Origin: Erythrocercus mccallii
Lineage: Eukaryota; Chordata; Aves; Passeriformes; Dicruridae
Direction: 5' to 3'
DNA: 64,000 nucleotides
Assembly (NCBI GenBank): GCA_013397435.1
Contig: VZRG01001681.1
Coordinates: 96,207 to 160,206 of the forward strand
Shown here: in pieces, positions 36,546 to 48,930 of the stretch
How the letters are laid out: each line of letters starts with the position of its first letter
How positions within the stretch are numbered: position 1 is the first letter of the stretch
Program-made: the position numbers and the translations under genes
Notes under the pieces: generated by a model
Told to the model about the DNA's origin: nothing
What the model saw: only the letters and a program-made list of their open reading frames with translations
Database searches by the model: none

Positions 36546-37291
36546 TGAATGAAAGAAGAGAAAAAGGAAAAAAAAAGAAATAAAAAAGGTGTGAGGGATA
36601 GGGCTAGAGATGGTTTGAAGAATATCACTAGGTGCAGGGAGAGGGAGATTAATTAATGTCTCAGAAAAAAACATTGTCTCAATAGATATGAAATACATAT
36701 TTATAAGTTGATACATTGTATAATTCTTGTTACCATGCTACTGCAGTGTCTTACAAGGCTGAAGAAGTTTTACTTGGAATGCCACTATGACACAACAGAA
36801 TCTGTCATCCTGTTGAAAGATATGATAGACCATGGAAAATAAATTACTTTCCTAAGGGAACTGAACATCATTTCCACTGCAAGTTCGTGAATTCATAGTA
36901 TTTTTTCCATACATTCTTTTACTAATTGAGAAAGAAAAGGGACAACAACATCCATTGTGAAATGTGCATTTCTGAATTGTTTAAGTCTTAGTGAAGGATG
37001 CAAAATATTAACACTTCCATTTGGCTTAGAATTAACAGTTTCCATGAGAAACTACTAAAAAACAAGTCTTGTTTCAAAAATGAGGAGTCAATATGTCTGA
37101 TATCCTATTTTCATATCTGTAAGCCAGGAAAACTCCACTAGCTTACTTTTGCCAATCCTCAAATACTCCAAATACTTATCTGTTGTTCAGTATGTTGATC
37201 TCTGTTGTTCTTTCTGTATTATGGGAATATAGGTCAAGAAAGCAAGGAACTGTACTCTTGTGAAACATTTTGATTGCAGTAGTAATAGTAA
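36546..37291. other. AT-rich spacer with purine tract
   Basis: A purine-rich low-complexity run (GAAGAGAAAAAGG and A runs) occupies about 36546-36590. The rest is unremarkable AT-rich sequence with no gene. Confidence 0.5.
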
Positions 37292-37320
37292 TACTACTAC
37301 TACTACTACTACTACTACTA

Positions 37321-37375
<55 letters not shown>
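37292..37375 (+). repeat. Compound microsatellite (TAC)n-(AAT)n
   Basis: About ten TAC/ACT units (37292-37320) run directly into about eighteen AAT units (37321-37375). The phase change gives an accidental minus-strand frame of Tyr and Val runs (37187-37474), which is not a gene. Long uninterrupted arrays like this are usually polymorphic in length. Confidence 0.95.
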
Positions 37376-40300
37376 GGAAGAAGACTTAATTTGCCCTGTG
37401 CATCCAGACTGATACACTAAGTAGAGTCTGGTAATATGTTTCCTATGCACAACAGCTCTCAAACCAAAGAACAAAGAATAAAGAATTTCCTAAAAATTGT
37501 TGCAGAAAAATGTTTCCTTATGTGTGGTAGCACTTAAGTTAGGGGATTTTGTATCACTTAAATATGCTGGAAATGTTACGACCTACTTTTTCCACCCTCA
37601 GGAAGATTAAAAAAAAAATACAAGCACAGTAATTATCACTACCTGCATAAGGATATATTATCATGAAATGAATGGCACATTTGCTGACATTAGATCTTAT
37701 CTTTTTTGTTGAAAGAGCTCACTTCAACAACTATAAAACCATTTTCTACTTAATTGCAGATATTTAATACTTATTCAAATTGTAATGAGTAGATCTGTTT
37801 GGAACAATCAAGAGGTACTAGGTGCCTAGTAGGTCATTTAAGGTTCTGAAATGACAAAAATTACATAAATGTTTCTTCAACAATATACACTCTCTGTTGT
37901 ATAAACTTCATGCTGCAGTAATATGAACTATGACTTCAGAATGAGTGAAGAGTGCTTCCCTCTCTCTTTTTGTCTTTGTTGAAGGTTGTGTTGTTGTTAA
38001 AACATCCAGAATAGTTGCAGACTTTGTGACTTTCAGGTAATAAATAAGACTGATATAACTGTACTTGCTAATTGATGTAGCATGTGTACTTTCAAATTTC
38101 AGGAATACAGCAGAGCTGTACTCTATATTCCATGTGTTGATATAATTCCGCTGTATAGATGCTCCAAGCTTCAACTGGAGTAGAACAAAATGCCTTCCTA
38201 ATGTAACAGAGGGTTGCATATTACCCCTAAGCTCTCTTCCTAAGGACCTAAAATTTTCCTCCTCTGCTCTTCCTTGCTTAGGGTTCCATAAGATTCTCAG
38301 CTCCTGGTTGTATTGAACTCTGTGCACTTAAACACTTATTAACAGAACTAAGCACTGACTCAGCAACTTTACTCTTAAGGTGTGAGTCCCACTGGAACTT
38401 GTAGGCCTACTGGAATTACGTAGTTTACATTCATATATGACTGCTACATTTCAAAAGATTTTTCTGAGAAGGGAATACTTTTTTTTTTCCCCAGTTAATT
38501 TTATTTATAGAAAAACTTAAGAGAAAGGGGACTACACTAGTAGTTGTAGTTAATTAGAAAAAGGAAAAAAAATCAGCAAAATGCCTTTAAGGAAATTATA
38601 AATAAAAAGTTTCCATAGTTTCCAAAGTTTAGTGGTGATTGCATTGCTGAATATATGATTTGACTCCTCCCAAAAACAATAAATGTAGGATTAAATTAAA
38701 TTTAGACTACTAGTTCTGTCTAACTGATGAGAGAATTATCAATACTTCAAGGATTTTCAATTCTTAGCTGTTTTAAATTACTTGAAAATGGAAAAAAATA
38801 ATAAGAGAGAGAAAGAAAAAGATAGAAGGAAATTGCAGAATGAGAGAAGCACATGAATCCTGATCCTTTCTAGGAAAAGAAAGACATTGGCTAAAAGTTC
38901 ATGATTGTGAGTACACTAAAAAAGCTCTTGTTCAATAAAGAATTTTGAAAAATCTAATAGTTCTGAGCTGACATGTTAGCCATGTTAAGTTTAACAATCT
39001 ACTATAGACTACCTAATTAATGTTAAATATAGCCTCATAATACTAACTTTATAATTCAGTATATTTTTATTGGGTTTTCACCCTCTCCCAAACATACCAT
39101 GCACTGCTAGAAGATGTCAGTCCTTGTCACTGTTATCACCTTTGTGTTCACTGGAATAATCACTAAAACCAACAGGGTTTAGTTGGTTAAATATATCTTT
39201 ACCCATATCATCTCTCTATATATATCCATCTCATAAATACATAAACACAATGTGGCTTAGAAATCCTTGGAAACTTGGGGGAAATTTCACAAAAGCCAAC
39301 AAGATAACAAAGTCCTTTCAGATTCAACAGATAAAGAGCTGTTATATGAGAACCCTTAGAGAGCTCTCTTGCCTTGCACACATCCACTTGTTGTATTACT
39401 ATTTAATTTAGAGTACCAAAAAATAAGGATAACAAACAACAGAAGGGAACAGATCAGTGAAGTAGGAACATGTAGTGAGATCACACCATATATGCACTTA
39501 TTTAAATGAAGAAATATGGAAAAATATCTATATCTTGGCTTCCCAGCTTGGCTGTCTGTGGTTACCTGTGTATAACCTTCTGTGGTTATATTCTGCTGCA
39601 TTGCAGAATATAAAATGTTATGAAAAGTTTGGGAAAAAAGAAACCAATAATGAAGCTGATACGCAGGGCAATTCCCCATATTTGGGGAAGATTTAATCTT
39701 TTCTGGAGAAGACTTATCCCAGATGGATCTTTCAAAGCCTCAAACTACATTAAGTGTGACAGGAAGCAGAAACTTTCTTTCTACTGTACTGCCATCACTA
39801 AAATCCCAACTTTCTTTCTACTCTACTGCCATCACTGAAAAACCCAAAACACAATGCTACATACTTGAGGTGAATTTACAACCTGTTCAATCAAGCTTGA
39901 ATAGAAAGTGCACAAAAATCAACGGTCTTTCAGTCTCACATACTCTATGCAGAAGTACCTTCTTTAGAATTCTCTGCCTTTCTTTAAAATTTAGCAAGAA
40001 TAGAGTCTCAACTATGTGGCACCTACCTGACTTCATAAAAAAGTGGATTAATTACTCAAATATTAAAACCAATTCCTGCAAAATTAATTTTAGCCGGAAA
40101 CACAAAGTATAGAAACATGAGACTCCAAGGAAGTACTTAGTGACTTTCCATTCTTACAACTTACGACTATCAACTGCCTTATGACTATCAACTATTAACT
40201 ACATTTGTGACTATCAGTGTTGTGGAAAAAAGGCACAATACTGATCACTGGGCTTAATAAATCTGTCCCCAGCTAAGCAACTTCTCTTGCAAACTGCTTC

Positions 40301-42059
40301 CTGGAGGTGTAGTCATCTACACTGTTCTGTCTTTTTAATTTACAAAGTCCGAGCCCAACCCAAATAATGACTGTACACAAATGTTGGTCTTACCTCTCCT
40401 CCAGTCCTAGTAAGAAAATACTATGCTCCCTGTTATCCGAAGATAGTGACCAAACATTTCCTGTTTGACCTTGTAAGAGTAGAAGATAAATTTCTTGCAG
40501 CTTCACCACCAAAACTCAGCTCTACAAGACCAAGGACAACTTTCAAAGTGTTAGAACATACAAAGTCAAATTACACTGATTTATGCCGAAGTGGTCTCAT
40601 TCTATGGTGCATCAGGGAATACCCAACCTTTCTTTTACTTCTACAGTAAAAGACACTTCGGGACACTTTAGAACACTGAACTATCAAAGCCTTCACTTTC
40701 TTCCTGTGCAAGGGGATAAACAGAAACAGAAAAATGCAAAACCTCCAGTGAATTAAGAGAGAATGATGGTCTAGAATTAGTCTTTCTGTATCAGAATTTA
40801 ACAGTGATGTAATGTGGGTTTTTATGTTCTAAATTGGCCCAAACTTATATGTTTTTCAAGCTACACTCCAAAATACCAACAACACTGTATGTTATTCACA
40901 AAGATTACACTCACCAAAACTGTTTGGTGTGTCTATCTGTATCCACATGTACCAGAAAATCTGCTAATGCATACCAAATTCGTGGAGTAGGAGGGAGGGT
41001 TGAATCTGGAGAAAAAAAGCAAAGTTGTTTCTTTAATTTCTGGGGCATAATTGCTGTCAGAAGTGTGCAGTTCAGCTTTGGGAACATGGAAAAAGAAAAA
41101 GCAGCCTGTTTTTTTGCTCATCACAGCACTCTGAAATGCACAAGGCAAGGAGGACTTCTTGCCACATATAAGCTGCCTTGCTGTTTCAGAGCATATGGTA
41201 TGTAAGATCACATACTGTTCTATGTATCCTACCATAAGTAAGAGCAGCAGGACAAGTGGAGGAGTTGAAAGTAGCATTAATTTCAGACTTGCAAGCACTT
41301 ATATTTGGATAATATTCCCTTGCTTCAGTGAAAATGGTACTAACACAAAAATTAACCCAGTGTGGCAAATAGTGCAAGAACAATAGGCCTTGAAAGGGAG
41401 GCTGATCTTAGGCAGGATAATTATCCAGCCTGCTAGCTTTAGGAAGCCACTGATCCACTGTGCTGTTGATCTGCTGATGCATAGTACCTTCATTAAAAGA
41501 AGAGGGATGAGGAGACAGATACAGGTTAAATCCTCATCTTACGTTTCAACCCACAGTTTGGACATCTCTAATTCCTTCACAACTCTGTTGATGAAGTTGG
41601 AGGGATAGACATATATATGTATTAAATGAGGAAGAAGATGGATGAGAGGAGTCATAAAAGAGAAAGAGAAAGGAGAGAAAATGTTTATGAGCAGATTGTT
41701 GGGGGCTGGAGGAAAGGAGGAAGGGATTTTAAGCAGAGAACTGCTTTATTAATGTAGAAATACAATAATAGATTAATATTAATCCATTAATATAATAGAA
41801 TTAATATAGAAATACAATATAATGGATGTTTCTGGGTCCTTCTCTATGAACAGGCTGTCATTTCAGAACAGCAAAGACAGAATGCAAGTATTGAAATTCC
41901 TTTAACTTTATAATGATTAGTCAATTAAGAGTAGAGTTCCATTTTAATATGAATGGTCTTAAAATATAAATTTCACTTTTCTAATAATTTTTTCAAGTTA
42001 AGATTACAGTGTCACAAGACCATTCAGGTTAGTGGGAAAGTCTCCATTCTGACCTAGAG
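37376..42059. other. AT-rich unique sequence, no gene seen
   Basis: No gene was supported. A 37-bp tandem duplication at 39772-39845 is listed separately. GACTATCAACT-like words repeat three times near 40165-40218. Frames of 120-140 codons at 37908-38327 (minus), 39723-40112 (plus), 40834-41205 (plus) and 40933-41298 (minus) have no recognisable domain and overlap one another in part. Confidence 0.45.
39772..39845 (+). repeat. 37-bp tandem duplication
   Basis: Unit one (39772-39808) and unit two (39809-39845) both start ACTTTCTTTCTACT and share CTACTGCCATCACT, differing at only a few bases. The duplication lies in an otherwise unique AT-rich region. Confidence 0.88.
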
Positions 42060-44185
42060 CAAACTCAGTTACGTGGTCAGACCAGGTCTCAGAGCATTAT
42101 TTTTTTAAGTCCCAGGCTGTGAAACAGCACCACCCCTCTGAGCACATCCCCATTTCCCAGCTCTCATCCTGGGCAATAAGCTTTCCTTACTCCAACCCCT
42201 CTGGCTCTGCAGCTCACCAGGACCCAGGGAGCATTTAAGCCTGGCATTGCTACTGGAGAAAAGCAGAGACAATGCCTCTGTGCAGCGTGACCAGGTGGAT
42301 GATGTGCTCAGCCTGGTGGAAGAGCTTAAACAGGAAGAGGAGAGGCTGAGAAGTATCAGGGACTGTGAGAGAAATCAGCCAGTGGAGACTCCTCCATCCC
42401 TGAAAGAAATGCAGAGGATGGAGGCTCAGGAACAGTCAGAGGAGCTGTGACTCTCTTGAAGTGGACATAAAAGATGGGGGGAATGAAAAAGGTCCTTACA
42501 TTAACAACAAAATGATGGCCAAGGAAAATCTCCACCCTTTATTGGATATAGAGGGGAACATTGTCACCAAGAATGAGGATACTTAATTCCTTCCTTTCCT
42601 CAGTCTTTAAAAATAAGAGCAGTTATCTTCAGGGCAACCAGACCTTGAGTTAACAGACAGGAATGGAGGAATGGGGAGGAGAACAGAGCCCCTGCAACCC
42701 AGGAGGAAGTAGTTAGTGGTCTGCTTTGCTACTTAGACACTCACAAGTCTGTGGGGCTGATTGGGATTCACCTAAGAGTACTGAGGGAGCTCAGCAAGCC
42801 ACTCCCCATCACTTATTATCAGTCCTGGCTAACCAATGAGGTCTCAGATGACTGGAAGTTGACCAGTGTGATGCCAAGAAAGGATGAAAGGAGGATGCAG
42901 GGAACTACAGGCCTATCAGTCTGACATCAGTGCCAACAAAGTTTATTGAGCAGATCATCTTGAGAGTCGTCATATGGCACATGCAGAACAATCAAGGGAT
43001 CAGGCCCAGCCATCATGGGTTCAGAAAAGGCAGATCTTACTTGACCAACCTCATCCCTTTCTATGACAAAGGTGACATTCTTAGTGGATAAGGGAAAGGC
43101 TGTGTATGCTGTCCATCTGGACATCAGTAAAGCCACTGACAGCATTTCCCATGGCATTCTCCTGGAAAAGCTAGAAGCCCATGGCTTGGACTGGAGCATT
43201 CTTTGCTGGGTTAGGAACTGGCTGGATGATTGAGCCCAGAGAGTGGTGGTGAACAGTGCTGCATCCAGCTGGGAACAGTCACCAGTGGTGTTCCCAGGGG
43301 ATACTGTTGGGCCCAGTCCTGTTTAACATTTTCATTGATGATCTGGATGGGGGGATCAAGTGCACTCTCAGCAAGTTAGGCTGAACTGATGGACTGAGAT
43401 CAATGACTTGAAGTTCAAAAAAGGGTAGTGCCAGGTTTTGCACTTGGGTCACAACAACCCCATGAAGTGCTACAGGCTGGGAAGAGTGGCTGGAATATTC
43501 TCTGCAGAAAAGGACCTGGGAGTTCTGGTCAACTGTGCCTGAATATTAGCCAGGAGAGTGCCTAGGTGGCCAAGAGGGCCAGTGGCATCCAAACTTTCTA
43601 TCAGCAATAGTGTGGCCAGCAGGACTTGGCCAGCGACTTTTCCCCTGTACTTAGCTCTGGTGAGACTACTGCTTGAGTCCTATGCCCAGTTTTGGGTGCC
43701 TCAGATCAAGAAAGACATTGAGGTTCTGGACTGTGTCTGGAGAATCAAAATGAAGCTCATGAAAGGTCTAGAACACAAGTCCAATAACGAGCTGCTGAGG
43801 GAGCTGTGGTTGTTTAATATGGAGAAAAGGGGGCTTAGGAAGGAAGTGAACACTCTCTGCAACTCTGAGAGTGTAGCCAGGTGGGAGATGGCCTCTTATC
43901 CCAGGTGACTGGGACAATGACAGAACAAGAGCATACAGACTTAAGCTGTTCCAGAGGGTGTTCAGACTGGATATCAGGGGAATTTTTTTCTCAGAAGAGG
44001 ATGTTAAACATTGGAATGGACTGTCCAGTGAGGCATTGGAGCCAACCCCTAGACATTTTCAAGAAATGACTGCTTGCTGCACTTAGTGTCTTGGTCTACT
44101 TGACAATGTAGTGATCAGTAAAAGGCTGGACTCAATCATCTTGGATCTCTTTTCCAACCTAAATGATTTTGTGATTCTGTGACTC
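42060..44185 (+). mobile_element. CR1 LINE copy with internal deletion, 3' end present
   Basis: The left part (frame 42247-42450) encodes VDDVLSLVEELKQEEERLRSIRDCERN, which fits the coiled-coil start of CR1 ORF1. Within about 100 bp the text jumps to the middle of ORF2: the SVGLIGIHLRVLRELSKPLP region near 42750, LTSVMPRKDE, then RT motifs LDISKATDSISHGILLEKLEAHGLDWS (43115-43195) and RNWLDD. The endonuclease half of ORF2 is absent. The remainder includes the GLEHKSNNELLRELWLF region (frame 43558-43908), the terminal domain and the 3' untranslated region, ending in ATGATTTTGTGATTCTGTGAC near 44180. Many stops and shifts make it inactive. The left boundary is approximate. Confidence 0.88.
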
Positions 44186-44214
44186 ACTCCATGATTTTGT
44201 TACTCTTTGATGTG

Positions 44215-44478
44215 AAGCTGAACAGCATCATCCTCTCACCCACTTTGGCTCATAGGTGCAGTGTTTTCCTTCCCTCCATTTTCATACACCTTCACTACAC
44301 TTCAAAGCTGTTAGTGACTTTGTGAATGCATCTTCCAGATCATTTGGCACGCTTGGATGCAGGCTGTCTACCTCTATGGACTGGTACATGTCAAACTCAT
44401 GCAAGTCTGCCCTAACGGAATCTAAATCCATTGCTAATTGCTCTCTTCCTTGAAATAAGTTCCTAGATGCAGAACCAT
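44215..44478 (-). other. Unassigned segment between CR1 copies, coding-like on minus strand
   Basis: This roughly 260-bp segment lies between two CR1 copies and matches neither. The minus strand has an open frame (44485-44282 from its first ATG; open further upstream, but there it runs antisense to the next CR1). The peptide is balanced in composition and acidic, containing REQLAMDLDSVRADLHEFD, SIEVDSLHPSVPNDLEDAF and TKSLTALK. I do not recognise a family. It could be a fragment of a processed pseudogene, an isolated exon (a GTGTAT donor-like site follows the reading), or chance. A plus-strand frame over the same bases (44256-44453) is less protein-like. Confidence 0.3.
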
Positions 44479-45560
44479 GGGACATCTTTCTTGCTGAAGT
44501 CTGACACTTGGGATTTGGTAAAAGGGAAAGACCATTTGGAGAACTACAGGATCAACACCAGAGTATGCAGTGGTGCAGTGAGAAAGATCAAGGCTTGCTT
44601 GACATTGAATCTTTTAAGGGACATCAAAAACAACAAGAAGGGCTCCTAGAAGTACATCAGCAACAAAATGAAAATTAGTGAAAATAGGCATGTCTGCTGA
44701 AGTGGATGTGTATCCTGATGACAGAGACAAGGTGAAATTACTGAATGCACTCTTTGCCTCAATCTCTACTGCTGAGGTCAGTCTTCAGGGATTAAAGGTA
44801 AGAGAGGAAGACTAAAATATAAAGACTTCCCATGGTAATAGAGTTGGTTTAGAGATTGGCTAGGAAGACTTAATAGCCATAAATCCATTGGCACTGTTAG
44901 GATACACCACAGGTGCATAGGGAGCTGGCAAATGTTGTTGCTAAGCCACTCTCCATCATCTTTGAAGCTTCATGGAGAACAGGAGAGGTGCACAGATACT
45001 GAAGAAAAATCAGTGTTAATCCCATCTTCAAAAAATCTAAGAAAGAAGACATGAAAAAGTACTGGCCAGTCAGCCTCACCTCAGTTGCTGGATCATATAG
45101 ATCATTCTGGAGGTCATCTGCAAGCCTGTAAAAGAAAAAGGTTTTGGAAGTAATCAGCATGGATTCACCAAAGGGAGGTCATGCTTTACCAATCTGACAG
45201 GTTTCCACTATGACATGACAGAATGGGTCAAGAAAGAGTGGTGATTGTTGCCTACCTTGGCTTCAGCAAGGCTTTTGATGCTGTCTCCACATCTTCATAG
45301 GTGAGCTTAGGAAATGTGAATTAGATGAATGGACATTGAGCTGGATCAAAAATTGGCTGAATGTCAAAGCTCAGAGGGTCGTTAGTGATCAGTGGAGTAC
45401 AATCCATTTGGAGTGTAGAGGTAGAAGCCATTTTTTGTCCTTAACTTGTCCCACCAGACATAGAAGTACTGTCCAGGCATGCAGAGATGGTAGGGGGATG
45501 GTTAAAGCTCAAGTGAAGCTAAGTTCTTTCCTTGAATCCTTTCAACACTCATATGCTGCC
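44479..45560 (+). mobile_element. CR1 LINE fragment, 5'- and 3'-truncated
   Basis: Plus-strand text follows CR1 ORF2 from the region before RT: KACLTLNLLRDIKNNKKGS then YISNK (44570-44680), and EVNALFASISTAEV-like text near 44740. The IFEASWRTGEVHRY region follows near 44960, then KKEDMKKYWPVSLTS near 45050, HGFTKGRSCFTNLT near 45165, the FSKAFDAVS region near 45265, and LSWIKNWLNVKAQRVVSDQWS (45335-45395). The text fades before the catalytic FADD box. Frames are broken. It has the same orientation as the copy that ends at 44185 but covers an earlier part of ORF2, so the two are separate insertions or a rearranged pair. Confidence 0.87.
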
Positions 45561-47420
45561 ATTTTGTGTTAGAGCTCTGTTAAGAGTTTCCCACTAATGA
45601 AGCCACTCTCCTGAGATGCCTGTTTTCCTGCCTAAGTGTGCACTCTTGTGCATTTACTTCTCGATCTTTGAAATCTATTTTTTAGTATTAAGTTACTTTG
45701 TGACTAAAATTTTCTTTGTATTTATGATGTTGTGGTGTATTCATTTTCAGTGTATTTTGTCAGTCAGAGCCCATCAGCCTGGCAATAAGGATTTTATCTT
45801 CATTTTCATTCTGCTTTGGAGATGGGGCACGATCTAATGCTCCAAAAAGTTAAATGTGAGACTTCTTGTCTTTTTCTGGTTTGAGAACAGCTTTTAATAC
45901 AATCACACATATTGCTAGGCCATGAGCATTGCTTTTTTCAGAGTGGCAGGGTTTGTTCATTGTTATTAGGGTTCCAAAAATTGCTTCTATAATAGAAATT
46001 TGTTTTGTACAAAAATGTGTACAAAGAATGAACTTACCTAGGATAGGACAGGTTCTCATATTCAAAAATTCTTGAGATTTAATTAATTTTTGTTTGATTT
46101 TTATTATTTAACTCCTTTTTGTGGTAGCTACACTGTGAACAAGAGGTATAAGCTGGGTGAAAAAAGAAGCCTTGTTCCGTCTATGGGAAAGAAAATAAGC
46201 AATAATGTAAAGACAATTTTTCCCATTTTTTTCCCTTTGCTCAATCCTTTTTCTGAGGGCACCCTTGCTCTTACCAAGAGCCAAGTATTTTAACTGAAAG
46301 CCCCTGAGCTATGTGATAGCAGAGATTAGGTTGGAGAATCATCTGTAGTTTAGCACTGTTAGTAAAATTTCAAATATGAAAGAGAGAAGGGGCTCCACAA
46401 ATGATAGGCTTCTTCAGATAGATAAATGACTACTCCTAGTTGTTCCCATGTTAAGGGTTAAGATTAGAAGGAATTATACATTTTTTTAATTTAGTAGTTT
46501 GTTTCTGTGTTTTCCTTTTTATTCAATTGTCTTAATGCTATTGTTCCTGTGATAAATAATAAAGTACATTGATGCAAAATATTTTGCACTTACAGAGAAT
46601 ACTTCTAATCTAAGTACTGCTTTTTTTCTCCCCACACTTGTTCTTTCTTTCTGATCCTTCTACCTGTCTATAAATCACAAAAAAAAAGACACTTTCAACG
46701 TGTCAAGGCCAGATTTTAAAAGGAAATATTTATTTACGAAATCTGTGGTATTCATTCCTTTTGTGAATTACCTCTGTCTTATAGTGAACATCTTACTTCT
46801 ATGGATTATTAAATCTCACAGGATGTTACCCTGAATAAAATTACTGCATTCTTCATTTTTCTTCCATAGCTGAGAGCTGGAAATGCTTTATTTGTTCAGA
46901 GTGATTATGAAATAATTGGAGCTTAATATGCAATCAGGGTGTCTTTCAGTGGAGTGGTGTTTTGGCTCCTGGTTTTTCACACACTGACCTGTGAATCACA
47001 ATAGGCTTATTATCTAACAGTCTCAGGTCATTATTTAAGAGTTGTTTCTGAATTGTGACTCCAGTAGACATACCTGTGCAGCATATTAGGAATGGTAGTT
47101 AAGGAAGATATAATCTGGCTCTCCAGTTATGTCTCTCCCTCTCTTATCCATTGTAACCGTCCCGAAAAGATAATAGGATAAATTGTTACTGGACTGTTTT
47201 TTGATTTCTAACTATTTCTTGTAAATTTTATGAATGAGTGAAATTAGATTATTTGGGCATAATGTCCACAGGTAAAAATAAAAAGGAAAGATTTGGGTTA
47301 TTAAGTAGACTACCCACACTAAAATATTCACCAGTCAGAATAAATGCAAGAAAAAAAGCTTATACCAAGACCAGTTTTTTCTCATTGTTTTTTAAGGAAG
47401 ACATCGGAAAGCAGCACCCA

Positions 47421-47436
47421 CTATCTATCTATCTAT
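47421..47436 (+). repeat. (CTAT)4 microsatellite
   Basis: Four exact CTAT units followed by CTTC. Confidence 0.9.
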
Positions 47437-48900
47437 CTTCAGGAAAACACACCTTTTTTCACTTCAGATCTTTTAACATTCAGACTAAATACAGGGTCAT
47501 TAAATTTTAGACCTGCTTTTCATTCCTCTTGCTATACACCTTGGTGTATACCCTTGGTGTCTCAAATTTGATGGTATATTAAAAAATCAGTAATAGTATC
47601 TGATATTATTTTTCATCTCAGTGAATTCTAAACACATTAAGTTTTATTTTTTTTCTCATATTCCTTGAATATTATTAGGTAATGAATGCCTTTTGAGAGG
47701 TGATTGCCATGTTCCACATTTAACATAACTGGACCATTTAGGAATTATGTTAATTTGTATGTATGTATAATGCAATGGGAATAACTTTTCTGAACTTTTA
47801 AAACTATATATAAAATTCTCCAGATTTCCTTTAGAATACCAACTTTTACTTTGTAAATACTATGAATTTCACTAAAGCATTGCATTCACTGAGGTGTGTC
47901 CACATCACTTTGTAATAATATAGAGAAGAGGTGATGGGAAGTCATCTTGGCCAGCATGATAATTCTGTGATAGTTCTTCCAAGTAGCTGCGTGCTTCATT
48001 GTATGTAGTTAGCAGCTGGGGTCAGGCCTGCTTAGGAAATCCAAGGTCAGATCCTAAGATAATTTTTTGCAAATTTAATCACACTTCCCTTGTCTTTGCC
48101 TTTCTCTGCCCTTTTGATGTTAGAATTTGTTAATTGCAATAGTCTCCTTTTACTGGGTATGGTGTCAGAACCATGTACATTTGCAGACTACATAGTATAC
48201 TAGGTATATATATTTTCTCCATAACGCCAAACAGGTAGCTAAAACACACTTGTATGTTTGAACTGCAGGTGCTGACTTGGCATTCTTTTTTATCCTGTGG
48301 TGAAGGATCTCTGTTGTGTGAGTATTGACCTTTCTCTTTTCTACATCATCTTTGTCTGTCTAGTTGAAGTCTTTCACAGTAAATGGTGATAAAACCTTGA
48401 GTGAACCATGTTTATCTATCTACTGCTGCACTTTGCATTAGCTGATCACTTGAGACGTCAAAGCATTTGCCCCCTTTTTGCAAGTGAGATACTAGGTAGT
48501 GTCATTTGTATTCACCTCGGGCAGATGCTGAGACTCTGTTCATTTCATCAAAGAACTATTTATGAGGCTGTAAAAAAGATTAGTTTCTCTGAATAGTCTC
48601 CAAATTAAACTTTTAAAACTTTAATGCTGGCACACAAGAATAATTACAGTTATAAACCATTAAACATTTAGAGGAAATTTATAGTATTGGACGAGAAAAT
48701 TTGCAGCTGTGGTTAAATGCAATAAATTTCCTCTGAGGAGTGTTTCCACAGAAACATTTCTTTCTGAGAATTAACAAATGTAGTGCTTTATTAACAACAC
48801 CAAAATTCACAGATGATGTCTTTAGAAATTAATAAGATAAGAAGATTCATGTTTTTATAAAATGCTGCCAAAACCACATAATAAATGTATAGTCACATAT

Positions 48901-48930
48901 TTGTTTGTTTTCTTGTTTGTTTGTTTGTTT
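48901..48930 (+). repeat. Interrupted (TTTG)n repeat
   Basis: TTGTTTGTTT, an interruption (TCTTG), then four more TTTG-type units. Short and imperfect. Confidence 0.85.

Noticed and set aside
37187..37474. Frame with long Tyr and Val runs
   Set aside because: A direct product of the (TAC)n-(AAT)n microsatellite read on the minus strand.
37908..38327. 139-codon minus-strand frame
   Set aside because: No domain, no codon pattern and no splice context. Expected occasionally in 64 kb.
48901..48930. CRISPR-like or regulatory array in the TTTG and AAAT repeats
   Set aside because: These are simple microsatellites without spacers. There is no cas-like gene and the DNA is eukaryotic.
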